From positions 4,089,501-4,153,500 of the forward strand of contig NZ_CP045298.1 in assembly GCF_009363115.1 (NCBI RefSeq): 64,000 nucleotides of DNA, given 5' to 3'. Below are positions 56,022 to 64,000 of the stretch, piece after piece. Source of the DNA: Paenibacillus brasilensis. GTDB lineage: Bacteria; Bacillota; Bacilli; Paenibacillales; Paenibacillaceae. The stretch's first letter is position 1; every line of letters starts with the position of its first letter. A model generated the notes under the pieces. That model saw only the letters and a program-made list of their open reading frames with translations. It was not told the DNA's origin and did no database searches. Made by a program: the position numbers and the translations under genes.

Positions 56022-56288
56022 ATGAAACTGGCCCGAATCCTGCAAAAACATAACCAGTCTCAATGCTGCATTATCCTATGTGACTGGGCGTTGACTTCAA
56101 TGCTGAAAGCTCTATATATGAAAGAAAACAACACCCAGTTTCTATCATCCCAATTAGAAACTCCACTCCTACATAATATGAAGCATAAGGATGTGAGCAG
56201 GCTGCTACGTAGAACCGACGACATTCTCTGCCAGTTATCGCCACGAATCATTACTGATCCCTCCGAAACGTACCAGTCCATTTTCTGA
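56022..56288 (+). CDS. Hypothetical small protein, weakly HEPN-like
   Basis: 88 residues. QSQCCIILCDWALTSMLKALYM has the look of a HEPN-domain helix with an Ala/Lys/Leu pattern, but the RxxxxH motif of toxin HEPN proteins is not seen. No ribosome site precedes ATG 56022, and the frame continues open upstream through TDFHSLAQYR. It may be the remnant of a longer gene. Confidence 0.35.
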   Translation: MKLARILQKHNQSQCCIILCDWALTSMLKALYMKENNTQFLSSQLETPLLHNMKHKDVSRLLRRTDDILCQLSPRIITDPSETYQSIF

Positions 56289-56387
56289 GAAGTCTTACCA
56301 TGTCAAATAAACTTTCCAATGTGCCCTGTCGTAAATCGTTTTTTTTTCATACCATAAGAGTATGCTTTAAGTAAGGAGGGATTAGAC

Positions 56388-56492
56388 ATGGGTGAAGTTG
56401 GCTACGGTGGCGGTGGAGCATGGACATCCACAGGCGCGATTCTGGTATTGTTCATTTTGCTGGTGATTATCACAAAATCTTTTTGGATCTAA
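56388..56492 (+). CDS. YjcZ-type sporulation peptide
   Basis: 34 residues: a Gly-rich start MGEVGYGGGGAW and one hydrophobic segment GAILVLFILLVIITK. This is the plan of the YjcZ-family spore peptides. AAGGAGGG 8 nt before the ATG. CATACCAT at 56348 resembles the -10 of sporulation sigma factors E, G or K, but I found no matching -35. Confidence 0.8.
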   Translation: MGEVGYGGGGAWTSTGAILVLFILLVIITKSFWI

Positions 56493-56525
56493 CAGTAGGT
56501 TAGTATCGCTTACTTCCACAACCTG

Positions 56526-56559
56526 GCCTTCTTTCACTACAGTGAGGGAAGGCTTTTTT
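56526..56559 (+). terminator. Terminator of the YjcZ-type gene
   Basis: Twelve pairs, 56526-56537 with 56542-56553, including two G-U, around TACA, then six T. Confidence 0.85.
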
Positions 56560-56757
56560 GGTGCAGGATGGTAGCCCAATTATGTTGTCTGGTCTAACAA
56601 GCATTGCTATACTTTACATGAAGGGAGAATTTCCCTTAGCTATTTGGTATATAGGGATGGCGACACACGTGGAAAAATGGAAATTCGCTGTCCACAGCCT
56701 GTAGAAAAAAGGCGATCTCCACAGCTTATGCATCTGTAAAGACAGCCCATTTATCGT

Positions 56758-57888
56758 CTATTGATACCTTATAATAATGGCATTACTGATTTGACGGTCG
56801 GGTGTGGTGAGGTAAGAGCCGTTATGATACAGCCCGCTGGAAGCACCGCCGTCCAGATTCATGGCCTGATAAGCGCCCGCTTGCTTCATCATTTGGGCGA
56901 GCTGTGGAATGGTGGCTCCGCCTGTAGTCAGGAAGATCAGCTTATGATCCCGGGTAATTCCGAGGGCGCTTCTGGCTCCGCCGCCTGTTAATATTTTCGG
57001 GTCCTTGAAGCCTTCGGCTTTGACATTAAGGGACACCTGTCCATTCGTCACCAGACGAGGCCCGGCTTGAAGGGCACCTTCAACGTTGCCTTGGCTCAAC
57101 CGCTGTTCAAAAGCAGAACCGGAAACCAGTTCGGCTAAATGATTAGCATCATAGGAGAAGACGGTTCGCTGGTCGCCAGAGCTTTTCTTTAACATTTTTC
57201 CGTGGCTGACCAGGTAGCCGTAAGGCGTTTTATAGGAGTCTTTGGTATAGGCGTCAAAGAATGTACCATTTATGGCTACAACTGCTTGATTACGTTTGGC
57301 GAGACTGCTTAAATCTTCTACTTTGCCGATAGTATTGCCTGCCAGCGCCACATCCAGACTAACCTTGGGATGGAGCATGGAGATGGTAACTATCTTCGCG
57401 GAAAAGGTGCGCGATCCGACCTTAAAGCTTTTGTGAGCTGTCGTGATCGGTGAGGTGCTGCCAGGGAGCTTGCCACTGAATACCGGCAGCGTGACGGACG
57501 TTGCGCCCTGTTTAATGCGTACGGCTGAAGCTTCCTTTTGCCATGAGACCTGCAGGTTTAAATGCTGGCTGATGAACTGCAAGGGGACATAGGTAGAACC
57601 ATTATCGGTAAAAGGAGCATTTTGCATACGGATTGTCTGCTCATTCACCTTGGCATTAGTTTGTCCCGCAAATAATGTGAGCCGGGTATTGCCTTGCGCA
57701 ATCTCTATCTTTTTGTTCGCTGCCGTCATGTTGAGCGTAATCCCTTCATAGCTGTTCAGGAGGCGAAGCGGGATAAAGGAATGGTTACTTTGATCCACAT
57801 AGACCAGCATAGGGGCTGGTGCAGCAGCGTAGATCGGGGATACAAGTAATAGCAAGGACAGAATAACAAGTGCGGTGATTCTTTTCAT
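56758..57888 (-). CDS. Exported phosphodiester glycosidase-domain protein with copper amine oxidase-like N-terminus
   Basis: 376 residues. Signal peptide (MKRITALVILSLLLLVSPIY, cut near AAA), then a copper amine oxidase N-terminal-like wall domain (SFIPLRLLNSYEGI, GSTYVPLQFISQHLNL), then a NAGPA-like domain with AINGTFFDA, GARSALGITRDHKLIFL and MNLDGGASSGLYHNG. Such proteins probably trim sugar phosphodiesters at the cell wall. ATG 57888 with AAGGAG 12 nt upstream. The gap 57889-58178 holds only a short open tail (ETYYLDEQALDHLA) that may be debris. Confidence 0.9.
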   Translation of the reverse strand: MKRITALVILSLLLLVSPIYAAAPAPMLVYVDQSNHSFIPLRLLNSYEGITLNMTAANKKIEIAQGNTRLTLFAGQTNAKVNEQTIRMQNAPFTDNGSTYVPLQFISQHLNLQVSWQKEASAVRIKQGATSVTLPVFSGKLPGSTSPITTAHKSFKVGSRTFSAKIVTISMLHPKVSLDVALAGNTIGKVEDLSSLAKRNQAVVAINGTFFDAYTKDSYKTPYGYLVSHGKMLKKSSGDQRTVFSYDANHLAELVSGSAFEQRLSQGNVEGALQAGPRLVTNGQVSLNVKAEGFKDPKILTGGGARSALGITRDHKLIFLTTGGATIPQLAQMMKQAGAYQAMNLDGGASSGLYHNGSYLTTPDRQISNAIIIRYQ

Positions 57889-58178
57889 GAATAGATCAAT
57901 CTCCTTATGTAGTCTTGACACTTTACGAGGTGCTTGTACTTATATCGGGTTTTATGAGTTGCAAATGTATGTTATGCGAATTGTAAGTGTTCAGCTGATG
58001 TAGAAACTTATTATTTGGACGAGCAAGCGTTGGATCATCTGGCGTAACCAGGAGCCATTGCGCTGGTAAATACTAATATTCCGCAAATGATGATAATAGC
58101 AAATTCTGATAAGCTGAACTTAAAAACAAATAGTAGCACATCATATACTGTTAATAGAGAGGAAAGAGGTGCAAGGAC

Positions 58179-58802
58179 ATGGACAAGAAAGCGGATATTC
58201 GCACATCCATGAAGGAGTTATTTGCACAGATGGATGAAGCATTTTTTATGGAAGTGGTAGAAAATGTACCTTTCGAAATGCGTGACGGGGTCGTTGATAA
58301 GGAAGGGTGGATCAAGTGGAAGCCTCTTCCTTCAAAGATTACAGAAAAAGAGGTTCGAGAGCTGGAACAAACCTATCATTTTGAGCTGCCTCCTCTGCTG
58401 AGAAGCTTCATCATGTCCTACCATTATGTATCTTTACAATTCGATAATGAAGCCATACCGGGGGTATACTGGAGCGACTGCACTTTTGTAGAATTTCCAC
58501 GCCTGCCTGTGGGCCAAGGGCTAAAGGCATTTTATGATTTGATCAATCAATGGTCACCTCTGCTGTCAGCAGGCTACATTCCATTTGCGATTGCAGAGGA
58601 TGATCAGGGTCCTGTTTGCTTGAATGCAGGCAGTAGACATAAGGACGGCGATTATCCTATTGTTTGGTTCTTTCACGAGGACTTGCAGCATTTGGACGAG
58701 GACGAGCTACGGATCAGAAGAAACCTGCTCCCCCATGTGCAAGGATTGTTCCCGTCTTCTGTCGAAATGTTTAACATTATGTTTAAGCAGATCAGACACT
58801 AA
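58179..58802 (+). CDS. SMI1/KNR4 (SUKH) family protein
   Basis: 207 residues. The SUKH core is present: ITEKEVRELEQTYHFELPPLLRSF, then a hydrophobic strand and IPFAIAEDDQGPVCLNAG. SUKH proteins often serve as immunity to contact-dependent nuclease toxins, but lone copies are common and no toxin gene is adjacent. Start ATG 58179 with AGGTGC upstream. Confidence 0.85.
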   Translation: MDKKADIRTSMKELFAQMDEAFFMEVVENVPFEMRDGVVDKEGWIKWKPLPSKITEKEVRELEQTYHFELPPLLRSFIMSYHYVSLQFDNEAIPGVYWSDCTFVEFPRLPVGQGLKAFYDLINQWSPLLSAGYIPFAIAEDDQGPVCLNAGSRHKDGDYPIVWFFHEDLQHLDEDELRIRRNLLPHVQGLFPSSVEMFNIMFKQIRH

Positions 58803-58845
58803 CCATTCCCTGCAATGGAATTTTACTGTATACTTAACTATGATA

Positions 58846-58874
58846 TTGACATAAAAAATGAGGGATGTTATAAA
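58846..58874 (+). promoter_or_regulatory. Sigma-A promoter of htpG
   Basis: Consensus TTGACA, 17-bp spacer, TATAAA; start site near 58881, just before the CIRCE element. Confidence 0.8.
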
Positions 58875-58884
58875 AAAAGGTAGG

Positions 58885-58911
58885 CTGGCACTCAAATGGT
58901 GGGAGTGCTAA
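58885..58911 (+). promoter_or_regulatory. CIRCE element (HrcA operator) of htpG
   Basis: CTGGCACTC, nine bases, GAGTGCTAA. The consensus is TTAGCACTC-N9-GAGTGCTAA: the right half is perfect and the left half matches 7 of 9. It begins at about +4 of the promoter. Confidence 0.88.
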
Positions 58912-58983
58912 CAAATTTGAATCGTTTGCATAGCTCATACCAGCTGGCCCTACATAGGTTCATATCTGAAAGGAGATATCAGA

Positions 58984-60864
58984 ATGGAGAAAAAACAGTT
59001 TCAGGCTGAGTCCAAGCGTCTGCTCGAAATGATGATTAACTCGATTTACACGCAAAAGGAAATTTTCCTAAGAGAGCTGATCTCCAATGCAAGTGATGCG
59101 ATTGACAAAATTTATTACAAAGCACTGACAGATGATCAACTGGTGTTTGACAAGGAAAATTACTATATCAAAGTCACTGCCGATAAGGAAAATAGAACGC
59201 TAACTCTACGTGATACCGGGATTGGTATGACTCAGGAGGAGCTGGAAAATAACCTGGGCGTCATTGCTAAAAGCGGCTCACTGGCATTCAAAAATGAAAA
59301 TGAATCCAAGGACGGGCATGCTATCATTGGTCAATTCGGTGTCGGCTTCTATTCGGCTTTCATGGTCGCGGATGTTGTTACAGTGACCACAAAGGCCCTG
59401 GGTAGCGATACTGCTTACAAGTGGGAATCCACAGGTGCTGACGGATACACTATAGAGCAGGCTGAGAAGGACGAGGTTGGAACCGAGATTGTTTTGAAGA
59501 TCAAAGCAAACACCGAGGATGAGTCCTATGATGAATATTTGGACGAGTATCGTTTAAAGGCCTTGATTAAGAAATACTCCGACTTTATCCGCTATCCGAT
59601 CAAAATGGATGTTACAGGCAAACGTCTGAAAGAAGGCAGTGATAACGAGTTCGAGGATTACGAAGAAGAACAGCGTATTAACAGTATGGTTCCCATCTGG
59701 AGAAAGAACAAAAGCGAGCTGACCGACGAGGATTATCAAAATTTCTACGCGGAAAAACGCTATGGCTACGACAAGCCGCTCCAGCATATCCATGTTAGTG
59801 CGGACGGCGCGGTGGTGTACCAGGCTATTCTGTTTATTCCCGAAAATATCCCGTTTGACTTTTATTCCAAGGAATATGAAAAAGGACTGGAGCTGTACGC
59901 CAACGGCGTGCTGATTATGGAAAAATGTCCTGACCTGCTGCCGGATTATTTTAGCTTTGTTAAAGGTATGGTGGATTCCGAAAGCTTGTCGCTCAACATT
60001 TCCAGAGAAATGCTGCAGCATGACCGTCAGCTGAAGCTAATTGCCAAAAATATCGAAAGCAAAATTAAAGGCCAGCTGCTGACCCTGCTCAAAAATGACC
60101 GCGAAAAATATGATCAATTCTATAAATCATTTGGCAGACAATTGAAATTTGGTGTCTACAATGACTATGGCCGCCATAAGGAGACACTTCAGGACCTGCT
60201 AATGTTCTACTCTTCTACAGAGAAAAAGCAGGTTACACTGGACGAGTATGTATCTCGCATGCCTGAGGATCAGAAGTATATTTATTATGCTTCCGGGGAG
60301 TCCAACCAGCGTATTGAAAAGCTGCCACAGACCGAAATGGTAGCCGACAAAGGCTACGAAATCTTGTACTTTACCGACGACATTGATGAGTTCGCTATTA
60401 AAATGCTCTTGAGCTACAAAGAGAAGGAATTCAAATCCGTATCAAGTGGCGATTTGGGCATTGAGACTGACGAGAACGAGCAAGAAACAGAAACGGAGCA
60501 AAACGACAATAAGGAGCTGTTCGAGTACATGAAGAGCTTGCTGGAGGGCAAGGTATCCAGTGTCAAAGCCTCCAAGCGCTTGAAGACGCATCCGGTATGT
60601 CTGTCCGCAGACGGCGAAGTGACGATTGAGATGGAGAAGATCTTGAACGCCATGCCGAATAACGCCGATGTCAAAGCAAATAAAGTGCTGGAAATCAACG
60701 TAAACCATGCGGTGTTTAACTCTTTGAAAGAGGCTTTTGCCGAGGACAAGGAGAAGGTCAATCTCTATACGGCATTGCTGTATAATCAAGCCCTGTTAAT
60801 CGAGGGCTTGCCGCTTCAAGATCCGGTAGAATTCACGAACGATATTTGCAAAATCATGGTTTAA
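58984..60864 (+). CDS. htpG: Molecular chaperone HtpG (Hsp90)
   Basis: 626 residues. GHKL ATPase with [22 protein letters not shown] and [12 protein letters not shown], a middle domain with [16 protein letters not shown] (catalytic Arg) and the C-terminal dimer domain. AAAGGAG precedes ATG 58984. It has its own vegetative promoter with a CIRCE element, so heat control by HrcA is expected. Confidence 0.97.
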   Translation: MEKKQFQAESKRLLEMMINSIYTQKEIFLRELISNASDAIDKIYYKALTDDQLVFDKENYYIKVTADKENRTLTLRDTGIGMTQEELENNLGVIAKSGSLAFKNENESKDGHAIIGQFGVGFYSAFMVADVVTVTTKALGSDTAYKWESTGADGYTIEQAEKDEVGTEIVLKIKANTEDESYDEYLDEYRLKALIKKYSDFIRYPIKMDVTGKRLKEGSDNEFEDYEEEQRINSMVPIWRKNKSELTDEDYQNFYAEKRYGYDKPLQHIHVSADGAVVYQAILFIPENIPFDFYSKEYEKGLELYANGVLIMEKCPDLLPDYFSFVKGMVDSESLSLNISREMLQHDRQLKLIAKNIESKIKGQLLTLLKNDREKYDQFYKSFGRQLKFGVYNDYGRHKETLQDLLMFYSSTEKKQVTLDEYVSRMPEDQKYIYYASGESNQRIEKLPQTEMVADKGYEILYFTDDIDEFAIKMLLSYKEKEFKSVSSGDLGIETDENEQETETEQNDNKELFEYMKSLLEGKVSSVKASKRLKTHPVCLSADGEVTIEMEKILNAMPNNADVKANKVLEINVNHAVFNSLKEAFAEDKEKVNLYTALLYNQALLIEGLPLQDPVEFTNDICKIMV

Positions 60865-60883
60865 CAAATTTTTGTTCTGCACC

Positions 60884-60914
60884 AAGCCGTTCCCGTATCG
60901 GGGGCGGCTTTATT
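60884..60914 (+). terminator. Terminator of htpG
   Basis: AAGCCGTTCCCG pairs with CGGGGGCGGCTT (two U-G) around TAT, then a T-rich tail. In the rest of 60915-61294 I see a 16-bp perfect palindrome (AAGTTAATATTAACTT at 61012-61027) and the promoter at 61209, no gene. Confidence 0.8.
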
Positions 60915-61208
60915 TATGATGGTAACACTTGGTTACACTATTCTGCCAATCATTTTGCCTCCTCATGCCTTCTTTATAAAATGGGGAGAGGGTGGTCTTT
61001 TATCTAGAAATAAGTTAATATTAACTTTTTAAGGCTTGGAGCTTTATAGCCAAAAAACTTCCGATAAATGTGCGCTGACTTCCCTTGAAGTGCATGGGAA
61101 AATGTTCTCTGTTTCCTTACTTACGGAATTTTTATTCCTGATTCTGGGGTTTGTAAAATTTTTGTGACATACTGGTGTGAAATTTAACACAGCAAATTGT
61201 CGTTTTTC

Positions 61209-61237
61209 TTGATTATTTGGTGGGATGTCTTTATAAT
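61209..61237 (+). promoter_or_regulatory. Sigma-A promoter of the carboxynorspermidine operon
   Basis: TTGATT, 17-bp spacer, consensus TATAAT. The start site near 61244 leaves a leader of about 50 nt. Confidence 0.7.
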
Positions 61238-61294
61238 CATTTTGTTTGCAAGAATGATTAGCGATTAGCGTATGGAATAAGGAGGTTATTTATT

Positions 61295-62494
61295 TTGGGA
61301 AAAGCATTGATTATTGGCGCCGGTGGCGTGGCCAGCGTTGTGGTGCATAAATGTTGCCAAAACCCAGATGTATTTGAAGAAATTTGTATCGCAAGCAGAA
61401 CTGTTGAGAAATGCGATGCGCTTAAAGAGAAGCTGGGTGGAGGTCGTACTAAGATACAAACGGCTCAGCTGGATGCTGACAACACCGACATGGTCATTGA
61501 CTTGATTCGAAGCTTTCAACCGGATGTAGTTATCAATGTGGCTCTCCCTTATCAGGATTTGACGATAATGGATGCTTGCCTTGAGACAGGTGTTCATTAC
61601 GTTGATACGGCGAACTATGAACCGCCGGATACGCCGAAGTTTGAATACAGCTGGCAATGGGCCTACAAAGAAAGATTCGAAAAAGCGGGAATCACAGCTC
61701 TGCTGGGAAGCGGTTTTGATCCAGGCGTGACTGGAGTATTTACGGCTTATGCTCAAAAGCACTATTTTGATGAAATTCATACGATTGATATTGTGGATGC
61801 GAATGCAGGGGATCACGGATATCCTTTTGCAACTAATTTTAATCCGGAAATCAATATTCGCGAAATTACAGCGAAGGGCCGTTACTTTGAAAATGGAAAG
61901 TGGATTGAAACTGAGCCGCTGTCTGAGAAAAAGGTATACGATCTTCCTGAAATTGGACCGAAAAACATATATCTTTTGTACCATGAGGAACTGGAATCTC
62001 TTGCAGTGAACATTAAAGGCGTGAAAAAAATCCGCTTCTGGATGACGTTCTCGGACAATTATCTGAATCATTTGAATGTACTGCAAAACGTAGGCATGAC
62101 TTCGATCGAGCCTATTGATTATGAAGGACAACAAATCATTCCACTGCAATTCTTGAAAGCTATTTTGCCGGACCCGGCTTCTCTGGGACCAAGAACAAAA
62201 GGCAAAACAAACATTGGCTGCATCATCCAAGGCGTGAAAGATGGAAAGCCAAAAACCTATTATGTTTACAACGTTTGTGATCATGAGGAATGTTATGCAG
62301 AGGTTGGCTCCCAAGCCATTTCTTACACAACAGGTGTCCCAGCTATGATCGGTGCAATGCTTATCATCAAAGGCATCTGGAAAAAACCAGGCGTTTACAA
62401 CGTTGAAGAATTTGATCCAGATCCATTCATGGAAGCACTAAATAAACACGGATTGCCATGGCAAGAGAGCTTTACGCCAACGTTGCTTGATTGA
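61295..62494 (+). CDS. Carboxynorspermidine dehydrogenase (saccharopine dehydrogenase family)
   Basis: 399 residues. NADPH-dependent condensation of aspartate semialdehyde with a diamine to give carboxy(nor)spermidine. N-terminal Rossmann loop IIGAGGVASVVVHKC, TANYEPPDTPKFEYSWQW and GSGFDPGVTGVFTAYA are typical of this branch. TTG start at 61295, with AAGGAGG 9 nt upstream. nspC starts 9 bp after its stop, so the pair forms an operon. Confidence 0.93.
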   Translation: MGKALIIGAGGVASVVVHKCCQNPDVFEEICIASRTVEKCDALKEKLGGGRTKIQTAQLDADNTDMVIDLIRSFQPDVVINVALPYQDLTIMDACLETGVHYVDTANYEPPDTPKFEYSWQWAYKERFEKAGITALLGSGFDPGVTGVFTAYAQKHYFDEIHTIDIVDANAGDHGYPFATNFNPEINIREITAKGRYFENGKWIETEPLSEKKVYDLPEIGPKNIYLLYHEELESLAVNIKGVKKIRFWMTFSDNYLNHLNVLQNVGMTSIEPIDYEGQQIIPLQFLKAILPDPASLGPRTKGKTNIGCIIQGVKDGKPKTYYVYNVCDHEECYAEVGSQAISYTTGVPAMIGAMLIIKGIWKKPGVYNVEEFDPDPFMEALNKHGLPWQESFTPTLLD

Positions 62495-62502
62495 GGTCTG
62501 CG

Positions 62503-63642
62503 ATGAATATTGATATTACCGGACTCCCATCACCTTGTTATCTTGTTGACGAAAGACTCCTTGTCAAAAACCTTGAGGTTTTAAATTCTGTTCAAGAGCG
62601 CACAGGCTGTAGTATTCTGCTCGCTCTTAAGGGATTTTCCATGTTTTCGACCTTTCCTCTGGTTGGGAAATACTTAAAAGGCGTAACCTCCAGTTCGTTG
62701 TTCGAGGCAAGACTCGGTCGCGAAAAAATGGATAAGGAGGTTCATGTATATGCACCTGCTTATGTTGACAGTGAATTTGACGAGCTGCTGGAGTATGTTG
62801 ACCATATCGTTTTTAACTCCTTTGATCAATTGAAACGCTTCAAAAGCAGAGTTCAGGGCGTAACTTCCAAAAAAATCGACATCGGAATTCGGGTTAATCC
62901 GGAATATTCGGAAATTGAAACTCCGTTGTATGATCCTTGCTACAACAACTCCAGAATGGGTGTGACTCTGGCTAACTTTAGACCTGAGGACCTGGATGGC
63001 GTGGACGGTATTCATTTTCATACGATGTGTGAACAGAATTCAGATACGCTGGAGCGCACCATTAAAGTTGTAGACGAGAAATTTGGGCCATACATTAAGC
63101 AAATGAAATGGCTCAATTTCGGCGGCGGTCACCATATTACCAGAGAAGACTATGATCTGGACACGCTGGTACGCTGTATTCAATATTTTCAGGATAAATA
63201 CGGTGTGCAGGTTTACCTAGAGCCGGGTGAAGCTATTGCTCTGAATACCGGATATCTGGTTGCTACGGTCCTGGATACGATGAAGAATGGAATGGATATT
63301 GCCATTCTGGATACGTCGGCTGAATGTCATATGCCTGATGTACTGGCTATGCCATACCGCCCGAATATCATTGGTGCAGGTAAGCCTGGTGAGTATGCAC
63401 ATACTTACAGACTCGGTGGACTTACTTGCCTGGCCGGAGACGTGATTGGAGACTATTCCTTCAAAGAGCCATTGAAGCCTGGAGACAAACTTGTATTCTG
63501 CGATATGGCCCATTACACGATGGTCAAAAACCACATGTTCAACGGAGTCAACCTGCCAGCTATCGCCAGCTACAACGACGAAGAAGGCATCAAGGTAATC
63601 CGCCAATTTTCCTACGAGGATTTTAGCTCGCGTTTGTCGTAA
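62503..63642 (+). CDS. nspC: Carboxynorspermidine decarboxylase
   Basis: 379 residues, PLP enzyme of the alanine-racemase fold decarboxylase family. PLP Lys in LLALKGFSMFSTF, GIHFHTMCEQ, a glycine loop LNFGGGHHIT and YLEPGEAIALNTGYL. Makes norspermidine or spermidine from the product of the preceding gene. ATG 62503 with GAGG 6 nt upstream. Confidence 0.95.
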   Translation: MNIDITGLPSPCYLVDERLLVKNLEVLNSVQERTGCSILLALKGFSMFSTFPLVGKYLKGVTSSSLFEARLGREKMDKEVHVYAPAYVDSEFDELLEYVDHIVFNSFDQLKRFKSRVQGVTSKKIDIGIRVNPEYSEIETPLYDPCYNNSRMGVTLANFRPEDLDGVDGIHFHTMCEQNSDTLERTIKVVDEKFGPYIKQMKWLNFGGGHHITREDYDLDTLVRCIQYFQDKYGVQVYLEPGEAIALNTGYLVATVLDTMKNGMDIAILDTSAECHMPDVLAMPYRPNIIGAGKPGEYAHTYRLGGLTCLAGDVIGDYSFKEPLKPGDKLVFCDMAHYTMVKNHMFNGVNLPAIASYNDEEGIKVIRQFSYEDFSSRLS

Positions 63643-63664
63643 GGCAAGTGGAGTTCAAAAATGT

Positions 63665-63702
63665 AAAAAAACGTGGTTCCTGTGAAAAGGATCACGTTTT
63701 TT
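63665..63702. terminator. Terminator after nspC
   Basis: ACGTGGTTC pairs with GGATCACGT (G-U included), flanked by an A run and a T run, so it can serve nspC and the convergent gene. Confidence 0.8.
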
Positions 63703-63728
63703 GTTATGCTCCAAATTGGCTGTTTGAT

Positions 63729-64000
63729 CTATTTAATCGTAGAAGTAATTTTATAGTCGAACAATTGTCCTTGCTCAGCACCGGGTGTCTCTACTACCAA
63801 GTAGTACCATTTTCCAGCCTCAAGATTTTTACCTAAAGAGTATTGACGATCTTCTGCGTATCTAATGAAGCTTCCGTTGCTGTCAGCCAAACCAAGTCTC
63901 AGCCATGTATTAGGATATATGTCCCCTTGAATATTAAATTGATACCAACCAGACTGAAAAGCTTTAAACTTATAATAATCGCTAGTGTCATAATAGCCTG
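63729..64000 (-). CDS. C-terminal end of an exported beta-sandwich protein (5' end outside window)
   Basis: 89 residues in an open frame from the window edge to TAG at 63731-63729, with no start in view. YYKFKAFQSGWYQFNIQGD, TWLRLGLADSNGSF and GKWYYLVVETP have the alternating strand pattern and PGA(E)QGQLFDYKIT end of bacterial pre-peptidase C-terminal-like domains found on secreted enzymes. The identity of the full protein cannot be told. Confidence 0.7.
   Translation of the reverse strand, partial: GYYDTSDYYKFKAFQSGWYQFNIQGDIYPNTWLRLGLADSNGSFIRYAEDRQYSLGKNLEAGKWYYLVVETPGAEQGQLFDYKITSTIK

Overview
The window reads as a chromosomal segment of a spore-forming, low-to-moderate G+C Bacillales bacterium, most likely a Paenibacillus of the polymyxa type. 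This is inference from gene content, with no database search. The gene order pyk, thioesterase, fxsA, ytvI, citZ, icd, mdh, phoPR, polA, mutM, ytaF, coaE, nrdR is the Bacillales core order. Spore genes (alpha/beta SASP, YjcZ-type peptide, YtaF, YtvI), a PL10 pectate lyase and a carboxynorspermidine pathway also fit.

Layout. 1-5.7 kb: end of pyk, a LysR regulator, and pstSCA with a first pstB. 5.7-7 kb: a pectate lyase gene that has lost its start. 7-13 kb: thioesterase, fxsA, ytvI and the TCA block citZ-icd-mdh. 13-16 kb: a small membrane protein, LtrA and an SDR. 16-21.7 kb: a phosphate island of phoR, phoP, a cytosolic CBS-chemoreceptor-like protein, a second pstB and phoU. PhoP-box-like repeats with an 11-bp period lie in front of pstS, phoP, the CBS-receptor gene and pstB2-phoU. 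21.7-28.6 kb: polA, mutM, ytaF, coaE, a lytic transglycosylase, a SASP, nrdR, tRNA-Ala and tRNA-Lys.

28.9-31.8 kb is a decayed siderophore locus: a broken AraC/Btr-like regulator, a frameshifted siderophore-binding lipoprotein and a truncated MerR regulator. 31.9-35.2 kb: radical SAM/SPASM protein, then a TetR repressor divergent from a lone dihydrolipoyl dehydrogenase, with a 46-bp near-perfect palindrome over the promoter. 35.2-37.7 kb: a chemoreceptor gene flanked by two copies of a 150-bp repeat. 37.7-41 kb: a frameshifted DUF4183-like gene, a DNA alkylation repair protein, a peroxiredoxin-like protein and a Crp/Fnr regulator. 41-45.2 kb: fructose operon fruR-fruK-fruA with a cre site. 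45.2-49.4 kb: LysR with a tautomerase/carboxymuconolactone decarboxylase pair, and LysR with a MetE-like (YxjG/YxjH) methyltransferase.

49.4-56.3 kb is AT-richer and rich in gene remnants (nucleotidyltransferase, ECF sigma, XRE) beside apparently intact accessory genes (GNAT, YCII, NmrA-like SDR with TetR, WYL regulator with a VOC protein). 56.3-64 kb: YjcZ-type peptide, a phosphodiester glycosidase-like exported protein, a SUKH protein, htpG under a CIRCE element, carboxynorspermidine dehydrogenase and decarboxylase, and the 3' end of an exported protein on the minus strand.

The strongest candidate for something little described is the phosphate island: a soluble two-CBS plus receptor-hairpin protein sits between phoP and pstB2-phoU behind its own PhoP box, which suggests a link between phosphate status and chemotaxis or another signalling output.
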